From: Streptomyces flavofungini
GTDB taxonomy: Bacteria > Actinomycetota > Actinomycetes > Streptomycetales > Streptomycetaceae
Assembly: GCF_030388665.1 (NCBI RefSeq)
Contig: NZ_CP128846.1
Span: 8,032,001 to 8,096,000 of the forward strand
DNA: 64,000 nt
Direction: 5' to 3'
The translations under genes were made by a program, and so were the position numbers. Below, piece by piece: positions 40,516 through 49,586 of the stretch. Position 1 is the stretch's first letter. Each line of letters starts with the position of its first letter. Below the pieces are notes generated by a model, which did not search any database, was not told where the DNA came from, and saw only the letters and a program-made list of their open reading frames with translations.

Positions 40516-41142
40516 ATGCAGGACGAGTACCGCACCGTGGCCCGTGAGGGCGTGCACGAGACCGAGATCAACCGCTCGCGCTTCCTGTGCGCGCTCGCAC
40601 CCGCCGCCACCGAGCAGGAGGCCCAGGACTTCGTCGCCCGCGTCCGCAAGGAACACCCGACGGCCACGCACAACTGCTTCGCGTACGTCATCGGCGCCGA
40701 CGCCTCCGTACAGAAGGCGAGCGACGACGGCGAACCGGGCGGCACCGCGGGCGTCCCCATGCTCCAGATGCTGCTCCGCCGCGACATGCGGTACGTCGTC
40801 GCCGTCGTGACCCGCTACTACGGAGGCGTCAAGCTCGGCGCGGGCGGCCTGATCCGCGCCTACGGCGGCGCCGTCGGCGAGGCGCTCGACGCGCTCGGCA
40901 CGCTGACCCGCAGGCGCTTCCGGCTCGCCACCGTCACGGTCGACCACCAGCGCGCGGGCCGGATCCAGAACGACCTGCGGTCGGCGGGACGCGAGGTGCG
41001 CGACGTGCGGTACGGGGACGCGGTGACCATCGAGATCGGCCTTCCCGACGCCGACGTCGAGGCCTTCGAGGCGTGGCTCGCGGACGCCACGGCGGGCAGC
41101 GCGGTGTTCGAGCTCGGGGGCGAGGCGTACGGGGACGCCTGA
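40516..41142 (+). CDS. YigZ/IMPACT-family protein
   Basis: A 208-aa protein with the UPF0029 N-terminal domain (EINRSRFLCALAPA, HPTATHNCFAYVIG, SDDGEPGGTAGVPML, VVTRYYGGVKLGAGGL) and a C-terminal ferredoxin-like DUF1949 domain. The family is linked to translation regulation. TAGGGT at 40504-40509 ends 6 bp before the ATG and no ribosome site is present, so a leaderless transcript is likely. Confidence 0.92.
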   Translation: MQDEYRTVAREGVHETEINRSRFLCALAPAATEQEAQDFVARVRKEHPTATHNCFAYVIGADASVQKASDDGEPGGTAGVPMLQMLLRRDMRYVVAVVTRYYGGVKLGAGGLIRAYGGAVGEALDALGTLTRRRFRLATVTVDHQRAGRIQNDLRSAGREVRDVRYGDAVTIEIGLPDADVEAFEAWLADATAGSAVFELGGEAYGDA

Positions 41143-41154
41143 CGGGGGCGGGGC

Positions 41155-41188
41155 GGGGCGCGGTCCGGGTGGGGCGCGGTCCGGGTGG
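41155..41188. repeat. Direct repeat, 16-bp period
   Basis: GGGGCGCGGTCCGGGTGG occurs at 41155-41172 and 41171-41188, overlapping by two bases, in the intergenic region after the IMPACT gene. Confidence 0.75.
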
Positions 41189-41261
41189 CGTGGCCCGGTG
41201 GGGGCGATCCCCGGGCGGCCTGCCCCAGCGCCGAGCCCAGGCGTGAACGGGTGTGAATCGG

Positions 41262-41267
41262 TAGAAT
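41262..41267 (+). promoter_or_regulatory. -10 box of leaderless FHA-ABC transcript
   Basis: TAGAAT at 41262-41267 is followed 6 bp later by the ATG at 41274 with no ribosome site, so the mRNA probably begins at the start codon. GTGAACGGGTGTGAA upstream is a short direct repeat; no good -35 is seen. Confidence 0.5.
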
Positions 41268-41273
41268 TCAGGC

Positions 41274-43649
41274 ATGGGGAAGCGGCCCGTGACGCCGACT
41301 GCGCCCGAACTCGTCCTCGAGACCGACACCGGCTCCACGGTGATGAGTCCGAGCCGGGACTATCACGTCGGCCGCGACCCGCTCAGCGACATCGTCATCG
41401 ACGACGCGCGCGTCTCCTGGCACCACGCGGTCCTGCACCCCGAGCTCGACCACTGGACGCTCGCCGACGAGCACAGTACGAACGGCACGTACGCCGACGG
41501 ACACCGCGTCCACGCGTGCGACGTCGGCCCCGGCAGCGTCCTGCGCTTCGGCAACGTCACCGACGGCCCGCGCGCGGTGCTCGTCGGCCGTGAGCCGCCC
41601 GCCCCCGCGCCCCCCGAGCGCCCCTCCGCCGTCCGCACCCCCTCGGCCACCGGCACCTTCCGGCAGCCGACGACCGTGCGCCCCCTGCCCACCCGCACCG
41701 TCCGCATCGGCCGCGCAGCAGACAACGACCTGGTCATCGACGACCTGGTCGTGTCACGCCACCACGCGGAGCTGCGGTTCCTCGCCGGCGGCACGTACGA
41801 GATCGTGGACCTCGGCAGCCACAACGGGACCTACCTCAACGGCCAGTTGACCGCCCGCGCCCGGGTCATGCCGGGGGACATCGTCGGCGTCGGGCACCGC
41901 GCGTACTGCCTCGTCGGCGACCAGCTGCAGGAGTACGTCGACACCGGCGAGGTGTCGCTCGACGTGCAGGAGCTGACCGTCGCCGTCGACCGGGGCCGCA
42001 AGACGCTCCTCGACCGGATCTCCTTCCCCGTCGGCGAGAAGTGCCTGCTCGCCGTCGTCGGCCCCAGCGGCGCGGGGAAGTCCACCCTCCTCAACGCCCT
42101 CACCGGCCTGCGCCCCGCCGACGGCGGCACCGTCCTCTACGACGGCCGCGACCTCTACCGCGACTACGCCGAGCTCCGCAGGCGCATCGGTCTCGTACCG
42201 CAGGACGACATCCTGCACACGCAGCTCACCGTGCGCAGAGCCCTCGGATACGCCGCCGAACTGCGCTTCCCCCAGGACACCGAGAAGGCCGAACGCCGGG
42301 CCAGGGTCGATGAGGTCATCCGCGAACTCGGCCTGGAGCAGCGCGCCGACCAGCCCATCCACAGCCTCTCCGGCGGCCAGCGCAAGCGCGTGAGCGTCGC
42401 CCTCGAACTGCTCACGAAGCCCTCGCTGCTCTTCCTCGACGAGCCGACGTCCGGGCTCGACCCCGGCATGGACCGCTCGGTGATGCACATGCTGCGCGGA
42501 CTCGCCGACGACGGCAGGACCGTCATCGTCGTCACCCACAGCGTGCTCAGCCTCGACGTGTGCGACCGGCTCCTCGTGCTCGCGGCGGGCGGCAGGATCG
42601 CCTACTACGGGCCGCCCCAGGACGCGCTCCCGTTCTTCGGCCACGCACAGTGGCCCGAGGCGTTCGAGGCCTTCGAGGGGGACCGTGACCGGGACTGGGC
42701 CGGGAGCTACCGGCAGTCGCCGTTCCACCAGCGGTACATCGTCAACTCGTCCGCGCAGCCGCATCTCCTGCCGCAGGGCGGCGCGGGCCACGGCGGAGCG
42801 GGCGCGGCCGCCGCCTTCGCGCCGCCGCCGAAGGCGCAGAGCTGGGGCTCCCAACTGCGCACCCTGGTCCGGCGGTACGCGGCCGCCCTCGGGGCGGACC
42901 GCACGTTCCTCGCCATCATGATCGCGCTGCCGTTCGTGATGGGCGCCATGGCCCGCGCACTCGCCGGGAGCAGGCTGACCCAGGAGACGGCGATGAACGC
43001 GCTGCTCATCCTGTGCGTCGGCGGGGTCCTGACCGGCGCCGCCAACGCCGTGCGGGAACTGGTCAAGGAGCGCGTCATCTACCAGCGCGAACGGGCCGTG
43101 GGGCTCTCCAGATCGGCGTATCTGATGTCCAAGGTGGTCGTGCTCGGCACCATCACCGTGCTGCAGGCCGTCGTGCTGACCCTGGTGGCCCTGCTCGGCG
43201 TCGACCTCAACGCGCCCGCCGGCGAGGGAGTGCTCCTGCCGCCGCTGGCCGAGATCACCCTGGCGGTGGCCCTCCTTGCCTTCACGGCCATGATGCTCGG
43301 CCTGCTCGTCTCCGCCCTGGTGCGCAAGGAAGAGGTGACGATGCCGCTGCTCGTGCTCCTCGCCATCGTCCAGGTGGTGTTCTGCGGCGCGCTCCTGAAG
43401 CTCCACGGGGTGCCCGGCGTCGAGCAGTTGGCGTGGCTCGTGCCCTCGCGCTGGGCCCTCGGCGCGATGGCCGGGACCATCGGCCTCGGCAGGATCGTCC
43501 CCGGCGAGCTGACGGCCGATCCGCTGTTCCGGCACTCCGCGGGAGTGTGGCTGCTGAACATGGGCGTACTGGTGGCCCTCTCGGTCGTCTTCGGGTACGC
43601 GGTGGCCAGGATGCTGCGACGGCACGAGCCCGCGATCATGCGGAAGTAG
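41274..43649 (+). CDS. Double-FHA ABC transporter (Rv1747-like)
   Basis: A 791-aa one-chain half-transporter. Two forkhead-associated domains come first (residues about 30-95 with GRDPLSDIVIDD and HSTNGTY; about 143-210 with GRAADNDLVIDD, SRHHAEL, SHNGTYLNG), binding phosphothreonine. An ATPase follows with Walker A GPSGAGKST, signature LSGGQRKR and Walker B LLFLDEPTSGLD, then six helices of an ABC2 permease. This is the layout of M. tuberculosis Rv1747, which is phosphorylated by kinase PknF. A kinase gene lies two genes downstream, supporting an analogous phospho-controlled exporter. Cargo unknown. Confidence 0.93.
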   Translation: MGKRPVTPTAPELVLETDTGSTVMSPSRDYHVGRDPLSDIVIDDARVSWHHAVLHPELDHWTLADEHSTNGTYADGHRVHACDVGPGSVLRFGNVTDGPRAVLVGREPPAPAPPERPSAVRTPSATGTFRQPTTVRPLPTRTVRIGRAADNDLVIDDLVVSRHHAELRFLAGGTYEIVDLGSHNGTYLNGQLTARARVMPGDIVGVGHRAYCLVGDQLQEYVDTGEVSLDVQELTVAVDRGRKTLLDRISFPVGEKCLLAVVGPSGAGKSTLLNALTGLRPADGGTVLYDGRDLYRDYAELRRRIGLVPQDDILHTQLTVRRALGYAAELRFPQDTEKAERRARVDEVIRELGLEQRADQPIHSLSGGQRKRVSVALELLTKPSLLFLDEPTSGLDPGMDRSVMHMLRGLADDGRTVIVVTHSVLSLDVCDRLLVLAAGGRIAYYGPPQDALPFFGHAQWPEAFEAFEGDRDRDWAGSYRQSPFHQRYIVNSSAQPHLLPQGGAGHGGAGAAAAFAPPPKAQSWGSQLRTLVRRYAAALGADRTFLAIMIALPFVMGAMARALAGSRLTQETAMNALLILCVGGVLTGAANAVRELVKERVIYQRERAVGLSRSAYLMSKVVVLGTITVLQAVVLTLVALLGVDLNAPAGEGVLLPPLAEITLAVALLAFTAMMLGLLVSALVRKEEVTMPLLVLLAIVQVVFCGALLKLHGVPGVEQLAWLVPSRWALGAMAGTIGLGRIVPGELTADPLFRHSAGVWLLNMGVLVALSVVFGYAVARMLRRHEPAIMRK

Positions 43650-43654
43650 CGAGC

Positions 43655-43717
43655 GGCGAGCAGGAGCGGAAACGGACGAGGCGAGCGGGAGCGGACAAGG
43701 CGAGCGGGAGCAGACGA
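43655..43717. repeat. Purine-rich 19-bp tandem repeat
   Basis: GGCGAGCGGGAGC-G/A-GAC units start at 43680 and 43699, with a degenerate copy from 43655. They fill the gap between the FHA-ABC gene and the SH3-like gene and also provide the purine-rich ribosome site. Confidence 0.65.
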
Positions 43718-43718
43718 G

Positions 43719-44441
43719 ATGACCACTGCGGACTTCCGGCCCACACATGTCGTCCCCCAGGACGGGCTGCCCGCCTGGGAGGCGCCGGACGCCGACCGGC
43801 CGACGACGCCGCTCGACGCACTGCTGCCCGTGCAGCTGGTCGACCGGCTCGGCGACTGGGGCCGGATCGTCTGCGCCAACGGCTGGTCTGCCTGGGTCGA
43901 CGGCCGCCTCCTGGTCGCCGTGCCGCAGGCCCCGCCCGCCGCGGGCCACCGGCTGGCCCGCACGGCCGACCCCCGCCCGCTCCTGGCGCGTGCCGGGGAC
44001 GCGCTGACCCGCTACCGGCGCGCGGCTGAGGAGCTCGCGGGCGGCACGGCGGACGGCGAGTCCTTCCACCGCCGGACCCGCGGCCTGCGCGTGGGCGTGA
44101 TCGTGGACGGCGAGTCGGTGTGGCTCTACGACGCCGAACACGAGCGGTGGGTGTACTGCGACGGGGCCCGGCTCAGCACGTACGCGGCGGGGGAGGGGCC
44201 GAGCGTCCACGGCGACGGGCCCGCTCCGGGGCCGGGACCGGAGCCGACGCGGGTGGTCGAGGCCGCGCCGGATCCGCAGGGCCAAGGCGTCGCGCCGGAT
44301 CCGTACGGCGAAGGCGTGGCTCCCGGCCCGTACGGCCAAGGCGCGGCTGCCGACCCGTACGGCGAAGACCCCACCCGCCGTATCCCGCCCGTCGCGGTCG
44401 ACTCCGACCCCGACCCGTCCGCCCGGCGAGGTGAGACCTGA
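43719..44441 (+). CDS. SH3-like domain protein of the FHA-ABC/kinase module
   Basis: A 240-aa soluble protein. The central part (LVDRLGDWGRIVCANGWSAWVDGRLL) looks like a small SH3-type beta-barrel, followed by a helical stretch and a second beta segment GVIVDGESVWLYDAEHERWVYCDG. The C-terminal 80 residues are repeats of PYGEG/PYGQG type. It lies between the FHA transporter and the kinase and its stop overlaps the kinase ATG (TGATG), so it is probably an adaptor or phospho-target in the same pathway. That role is inferred from context. Confidence 0.7.
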   Translation: MTTADFRPTHVVPQDGLPAWEAPDADRPTTPLDALLPVQLVDRLGDWGRIVCANGWSAWVDGRLLVAVPQAPPAAGHRLARTADPRPLLARAGDALTRYRRAAEELAGGTADGESFHRRTRGLRVGVIVDGESVWLYDAEHERWVYCDGARLSTYAAGEGPSVHGDGPAPGPGPEPTRVVEAAPDPQGQGVAPDPYGEGVAPGPYGQGAAADPYGEDPTRRIPPVAVDSDPDPSARRGET

Positions 44442-45460
44442 TGGGGCCCGCGCCGCGGGAAGCGCCGTCGAGCCGCAGCCCGCACTCCGGGCGCCCCTCC
44501 GACCTGGTCGGGAAGTAGATCGCGGGCTACCGGGTCGAGAGCGAGATCGGGCGCGGCGGGATGGCCGTCGTCTACCGCGCCAAGGACCTGCGCCTGGACC
44601 GGACCGTCGCCCTGAAGCTGCTCGCGCCCGAGCTGGCACGCAACGACACGTTCCGACAGCGCTTCACGCACGAGTCGCGCGTGGCCGCCGCGATCGAGCA
44701 TCCGCACATCGTTCCCGTCTTCGAGGCGGGCGAGACCGACGGCGTGCTCTACATCGCCATGCGCTACGTCCCCGGGCTCGACCTGCGTCATCTGCTCGAC
44801 CGCTCGGGCCCGCTGCCCGTCGGCACGGCCCTGCGCATCGCCGCGCAGGTCGCGTCCGCGCTCGACGCGGCCCACGACCACGGACTCGTCCACCGCGACG
44901 TCAAACCCGGCAACATCCTCGTCGCCAAGGGCACGGACAGCGACCACCCGGAGCACGTCTACCTCACGGACTTCGGCCTGACGAAGAAGTCGCTCTCGCT
45001 GACCGGGTTCACGTCCGTGGGCCAGTTCGTCGGGACGCTGGACTACGTGGCACCGGAGCAGATCTCGGGCCGCCCCGTGGACGGCAGGTGCGACGTCTAC
45101 AGCCTCGCCTGCGTCGTCCACGAGAGCCTGGCCGGCGGGCCGCCCTTCCAGCGCGACGACGACATGGCGCTGCTCTGGGCCCACCAGTACGACCAGCCGC
45201 CGCGGCTCACCGAGAAGCGCCCCGGCAGCCCCGGCGCCCTCGACGGCGTCCTCGCGAAGGCGCTGGCCAAGAGCCCAGAGGAGCGCTACGGCTCCTGCCT
45301 GGAGTTCGTGGCCGCGCTGCGGGCCGCGGTCACGGGCGACGCGCGGGGCCACGCGCCGACGCGGGTGGACCTCCAGGTCGTGGGAGCCCCGGCGGAACCG
45401 GGGGCGCCGCCGGAGCCGCCGGGCTGGGCCCGGCCGGTCTTCCGGCAGCTGCCCGACTGA
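44441..45460 (+). pseudogene. PknF-like Ser/Thr kinase interrupted by in-frame TAG
   Basis: The frame starts ATG 44441 (overlapping the previous stop) and has a TAG at 44516-44518, codon 26, in a context that should read LVGK-x-IAGYRVESEIGRGGMAVV. After the TAG the kinase is intact: VALKLL with the ATP-site Lys, HRDVKPGNIL, TDFGLTKK, the VAPEQ motif, but no membrane helix follows. The first usable start after the TAG is ATG 44561, which would remove the first strand and most of the glycine loop. A single C-to-T change from CAG would create the TAG. Unless read through or a sequencing error, the kinase is inactive. Confidence 0.8.
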
Positions 45461-45539
45461 TCCGGACAGCACCTGTCTGATCCGGACGGCCCCCGTCCGA
45501 TCCGGGACAGCACCCGTCCGGTCCGGACAGCCCCCGTCG
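45459..45539. repeat. Four degenerate 20-21-bp tandem repeats
   Basis: Units of the form GATCCGGACAGCACCYGTC start at 45459, 45479, 45499 and 45520, beginning inside the kinase stop region. They lie between the convergent kinase and streptophobe genes; no clear terminator stem was found beyond weak pairing between units. Confidence 0.7.
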
Positions 45540-45588
45540 GCATCGGCCAGGGCGCCGAGAGCCCTCCGGCCACGCGCGTCCGTTCCCG

Positions 45589-46899
45589 TCAGCGTTCGCC
45601 GGGGCCCGTGCGCCCCACCTCGCCGCGCCGGTGGACCGGCCGCGCGAGCAAGCCGCCGACGAACCCGGCGACGAGCCCCCAGGCCACGGCGAGCAGCACC
45701 GCCGTCCCCAGATGCGGACGCAGCTTCACCAGGCCGGTGAGGCCGCCGCCGAGGTCTCCGATGCCCAGGAGCGACAGGCCCGCGTGGGCGGAGACACCGG
45801 CCAGCACGCAGACGGTGAACACCGTCAGGGCCAGTGCCACCGCCATGTGCACGGCGTGCTGCCAGGCCCGCATCCGGGCGGGCGAGCGCGCCGCCATGAG
45901 GAACGCGGCCCCCAGCACCATGACCGCCGCGACGACGAGCAGCCACCACACCCGGCCGTCGTGGTCGGAGAGCGTCCGCAGACTCACCTTCGAGTCGCTC
46001 GGCGTGCGCAGGACCTGGTCGAGGACGCGCGGCATCGGCAACCCGAACGGCCCGTCCACGCGGCCTTCCCAGGAGGCCCCGAGCCCCAGAGTGAAGGCGA
46101 GCCAGAGCAGGTTGGGCAACCCGAGCAGCAGCACCGCGAAGGTCTCGGCCGCGTGGCCCCGCGTCGCCGCCACGACCAGGCCGACGGCGAGCCCGAGGGC
46201 GACGTACGCGAGCAGCAGGACCACCATGGCGTGGGCCGCGGGGCGCACCGACTCCTGGAAGCGCACCAGGCGGGCGGGGAGCGGGGCCCCGCGCGCGACG
46301 AGCAGCGCCATGGCGAGCACGCCCGCGAGCCACAGCAGCCCGAACAGGACGGTCAGCGGCACATCCGTCTCGAACCCGACCTCGGGCGAGGCCCCCAGCA
46401 GATCACCGATGTCGGCCGCGGCCTCGCCCCCGAGGTCGACGGTGAACCGGTGGCGGGCCCCCAGGCCGAGGCCCACGAGGGACAGCACCCACAGCAGCGC
46501 GATCCGGGCGGCCCAGCCGGTCAGCTCCTTGGCGTCGGCGACGGCGCGGTGCCGCAGCGGCCGCAGGAACCCGGCGGCGATCACCAGCGCGCCGACGAGG
46601 GTGACCGACAGGGGGAGCACGCCGAGAGCCGCGTCCGTCTCGGCGAACGCCCCGGCCCCGCCGGACAGTCCGACGGAGCCGCCGACCGCCATGACGACGA
46701 CCGCCGCGAGAACGGAGGGGAACGCGCCGTCGGGCAGGTCCCCGGCCCCCGCGGCCCACAGCCCGAGCGCGGCGACGACGGCCATGGCCACCAGCGCGGC
46801 GAGTACGGCGACGAAGGCGTGCGGCCAGCCGTGGGGGTCCCGCAGGCTCTGCGGCGCGTGCCCCGTGCCCGCCCGGCCGGGCGGTGTCTGGTGACTCAC
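45589..46899 (-). CDS. Streptophobe-family polytopic membrane protein
   Basis: A 436-aa protein with about ten hydrophobic helices and little polar sequence, the type annotated as streptophobe in Streptomyces. Segments such as RVDGPFGLPMPRVLDQVLR and TPSDSKVSLRTLSDHDGRVWWLL form the only long polar loops. Such genes commonly adjoin FHA/kinase/DUF6777 genes. GTG at 46899. No catalytic motif; function unknown. Confidence 0.75.
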   Translation of the reverse strand: MSHQTPPGRAGTGHAPQSLRDPHGWPHAFVAVLAALVAMAVVAALGLWAAGAGDLPDGAFPSVLAAVVVMAVGGSVGLSGGAGAFAETDAALGVLPLSVTLVGALVIAAGFLRPLRHRAVADAKELTGWAARIALLWVLSLVGLGLGARHRFTVDLGGEAAADIGDLLGASPEVGFETDVPLTVLFGLLWLAGVLAMALLVARGAPLPARLVRFQESVRPAAHAMVVLLLAYVALGLAVGLVVAATRGHAAETFAVLLLGLPNLLWLAFTLGLGASWEGRVDGPFGLPMPRVLDQVLRTPSDSKVSLRTLSDHDGRVWWLLVVAAVMVLGAAFLMAARSPARMRAWQHAVHMAVALALTVFTVCVLAGVSAHAGLSLLGIGDLGGGLTGLVKLRPHLGTAVLLAVAWGLVAGFVGGLLARPVHRRGEVGRTGPGER

Positions 46900-47072
46900 G
46901 TTGTCACGCTAAGCAGCCCCGCGGCGGCGCGCCCCTCGGGAGGGCCGACCGCGTCGGCTTGCGAGCCTCCAGGAATCCGGACACACAATAGGCGCGTAAT
47001 GCAATAAAACGTATGGAGTAGTCAAAAAGCTGACCAGTTCCGTACGTTTCCCTACGCAGGGAAGAAGTCTTC

Positions 47073-48305
47073 GTGAGCGTCGAACCGCCCTCGTCAGGCC
47101 GCCCCACAGGGCCCCCGTCCGGCCCGCTCTCGGGCCCCTCGCGGCCGGGCGCCACCCAGCAGAGCGGCACCCCGGGCGCGGGCCCGCCCGGATCGACGCC
47201 CCCGCCCGGCGGGGACCGGCCCTCGGGACCCCCGAGCGGCCGGGGCCCGGGCGGGGACGGGCCTGGCGACAGGGGAGGGTCCGGCGACGGGGGAGGGGGC
47301 GGGCAGGAACCGTCCGGCGGCCCCGGCCAGGGCCCGGCGCCGGACCGCCCCTGGTGGAAGTCGGCGCCGCGCGTGGCGATGATCGGCCTCGCCGTCGTGG
47401 CCGCCGTGGTCCTGACCGTCGTCCTCACCCGGCCCGACGGTGCCGAGGACTCCGGCGGCGAGGTGCTCCTGCAGGCCGCGGGGAAGCCGGGCCCCGACCC
47501 CTTCACCGAGTCGACCGCCCGGGACGACGGCACTCCGCCGTCCCCGACGGCGCCGGCCGACTCCTCGGCGTCGGCCAACGTGACGCGCGGCATCGACGGC
47601 GCCGCCCCCGGCCTCTACGGCGGGACGCGCAAGGTCGGGGCCTGCGACGTGGAGAAGCAGGTCGACGTCCTCGGGAAGGACCCGGCGAAGAACAAGGCGT
47701 TCGCCTCGGCCCTCGACATCGACGCGGCCGCCGTCCCCACGTACCTGCGGGCGCTCACGCCCGCGCAGCTGCGCATGGACACCCGCGTCACCAACCACGG
47801 CTACCGCGACGGCGCCCCCACCGCCTACCAGGCGGTCCTCCAGGCAGGCACCGCCGTGCTCGTCGACGACCGGGGCGTGCCGCGCGTGCGCTGCGCCTGC
47901 GGAAACCCGCTGCTGCCCCCCGTCGCGCAGCAGAGCACCCCGAAGCGGACGGGCGACGCGTGGCCCGGGTACCGCTCGTCGGACGTCGTGTTCGTGGCAC
48001 CCGCCGCCCACGTCGTGAACGTGTTCGTCATGTACGACCCGAAGAGCGGCGAGTGGTTCGCGCGCGACAAGGGCGACACGGGCGCCGGAGACAAGAAGAC
48101 ACAGCCGCCCGCCGACCAGCCCTCCCCGTCTCCGTCCCTGTCGATGTCCTCGTCGTCCCCGTCCCCTTCGTCGCCCTCGCCCTCGTCCCCCTCGCCGTCC
48201 TCCGGTGAGCCGTCCGCGCCGTCGCCCGCCACGGAAGAGGAGCAGCGGCCCGAGTACCGCTCCCCGGAAACGCCGCCGTCGCCAGGGGCGTATCGAGGCC
48301 CGTGA
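47073..48305 (+). CDS. Membrane-anchored DUF6777-type protein
   Basis: A 410-aa protein: 90 residues of Pro/Gly/Ser-rich cytoplasmic sequence, one helix (VAMIGLAVVAAVVLTVVLT), an outer domain with GLYGGTRKVGACDVEKQVDVL, AFASALDIDAAAVPTYLRAL, and CGNPLLPPVAQQ containing two Cys, and a Ser/Pro-rich tail. The outer domain matches DUF6777 by pattern. The ribosome site GGGAAGAAG is partly paired in a small TTCCC/GGGAA hairpin (47048-47063). The upstream 46900-47060 stretch is unusually AT-rich and likely holds the promoter. Function unknown; a secreted-side partner of the FHA exporter is conjecture. Confidence 0.8.
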   Translation: MSVEPPSSGRPTGPPSGPLSGPSRPGATQQSGTPGAGPPGSTPPPGGDRPSGPPSGRGPGGDGPGDRGGSGDGGGGGQEPSGGPGQGPAPDRPWWKSAPRVAMIGLAVVAAVVLTVVLTRPDGAEDSGGEVLLQAAGKPGPDPFTESTARDDGTPPSPTAPADSSASANVTRGIDGAAPGLYGGTRKVGACDVEKQVDVLGKDPAKNKAFASALDIDAAAVPTYLRALTPAQLRMDTRVTNHGYRDGAPTAYQAVLQAGTAVLVDDRGVPRVRCACGNPLLPPVAQQSTPKRTGDAWPGYRSSDVVFVAPAAHVVNVFVMYDPKSGEWFARDKGDTGAGDKKTQPPADQPSPSPSLSMSSSSPSPSSPSPSSPSPSSGEPSAPSPATEEEQRPEYRSPETPPSPGAYRGP

Positions 48306-48422
48306 TCGAGCAGGTGCCCGCAGGCGCTAGCGTGGTGGGTGCTGTCGGCGGGGCCCGTGCCGGGTCGGTCCCCGAGCCGCGGCACCGGAGGGGAGAGCGA
48401 GCATGCGGGCCGGAGCGGCGTC

Positions 48423-49586
48423 TTGAGAATTCTGCACACGTCCGACTGGCATCTGGGCCGGGCGTTCCACCGCGTGAGCATGCTCGACGCCCAGGCCGCG
48501 TTCATCGGCCACCTCGTCGCCACCGCGCGTGACCGCGAGGTGGACGCCGTCGTCGTGTCGGGAGACGTGTACGACAGGGCGGTGCCGCCGCTGGCCGCCG
48601 TCGAGCTGTTCGACGACGCGCTGCACCGGCTCGCCGACCTCGGCGTACCGACGGTGATGATCTCCGGGAACCACGACTCGGCGCGCCGCCTCGGCGTCGG
48701 CGCCGGGCTCATCGGGCGCGCGGGCATCCACCTGCGGACGGACCCGGCGGGCTGCGGGCAGCCCGTGGTGCTCGCCGACGCCCACGGCGACGTGGCGTTC
48801 TACGGCCTGCCCTACCTCGAACCGGCCCTGGTCAGGGACGAGTTCGGGGTGCGTGGGGCGGGCCACGAGGCCGTGCTCGGCGCCGCCATGGAGCGGGTGC
48901 GCGCCGACCTGGCCGCCCGGACGCCCGGCACCAGGTCCGTCGTCCTCGCCCACGCCTTCGTGACCGGCGGCGAGGCCAGCGACAGCGAGCGGGACATCAC
49001 GGTCGGCGGGGTGGCGGCCGTGCCCTCCGGGGTCTTCGACGGCGTCGACTACGTGGCGCTCGGCCACCTGCACGGCAGCCAGACCATCAGCGAGCGCGTG
49101 CGCTACAGCGGCTCCCCGCTGCCGTACTCCTTCTCGGAGGCGAACCACCGCAAGAGCATGTGGCTCGTCGACCTCGCCGCGGCCGGGGAGATCGAGGCCG
49201 AGCGGATCGACTGCCCGGTGCCGCGACCCCTCGCCCGCATCCGGGGAGACATCGAGACACTGCTGCGCGACCCGGACCTCGCCCGCCACGAGGAGGCCTG
49301 GGTGGAGGCGACGCTCACCGACCCGGTGCGCCCCGACGACCCCATGGCCCGGCTCTGCGAGCGCTTCCCGCACACCCTCAGCCTCGCCTTCGACCCGGAC
49401 CGTGCCCCCGAGGACCCGGACGTGTCGTACGCCCAGCGGCTCAAGGGCCGCGACGACCAGCAGATCGCGGAGGACTTCGTGACCCACGTCCGCGGCGCGG
49501 GCCCCGACGCGCGCGAGCGGGACGTGCTGCGGGACGCCTTCGACGCCGTCCGCGCCGACGACGTGCTCCGCGAGGTGGCCCGATGA
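48423..49586 (+). CDS. sbcD: SbcD exonuclease subunit
   Basis: A 387-aa Mre11-family nuclease: HTSDWHLGRAFH, SGDVYDRAVP, ISGNHDSARRL, LAHAFVTGG and ALGHLHGSQTI are the five metallophosphoesterase motifs. With SbcC it cleaves hairpins and processes double-strand ends. The start is TTG at 48423, right before RILHTSDWHLG, with GGAG upstream. A TAGCGT at 48328-48333 is a possible -10. Overlaps sbcC by ATGA. Confidence 0.95.
   Translation: MRILHTSDWHLGRAFHRVSMLDAQAAFIGHLVATARDREVDAVVVSGDVYDRAVPPLAAVELFDDALHRLADLGVPTVMISGNHDSARRLGVGAGLIGRAGIHLRTDPAGCGQPVVLADAHGDVAFYGLPYLEPALVRDEFGVRGAGHEAVLGAAMERVRADLAARTPGTRSVVLAHAFVTGGEASDSERDITVGGVAAVPSGVFDGVDYVALGHLHGSQTISERVRYSGSPLPYSFSEANHRKSMWLVDLAAAGEIEAERIDCPVPRPLARIRGDIETLLRDPDLARHEEAWVEATLTDPVRPDDPMARLCERFPHTLSLAFDPDRAPEDPDVSYAQRLKGRDDQQIAEDFVTHVRGAGPDARERDVLRDAFDAVRADDVLREVAR

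Noticed and set aside
41754..44639. 961-codon open frame antisense to the FHA-ABC and SH3-like genes
   Set aside because: Shadow frame in high-GC DNA; the plus-strand genes have clear domains and coupled junctions.
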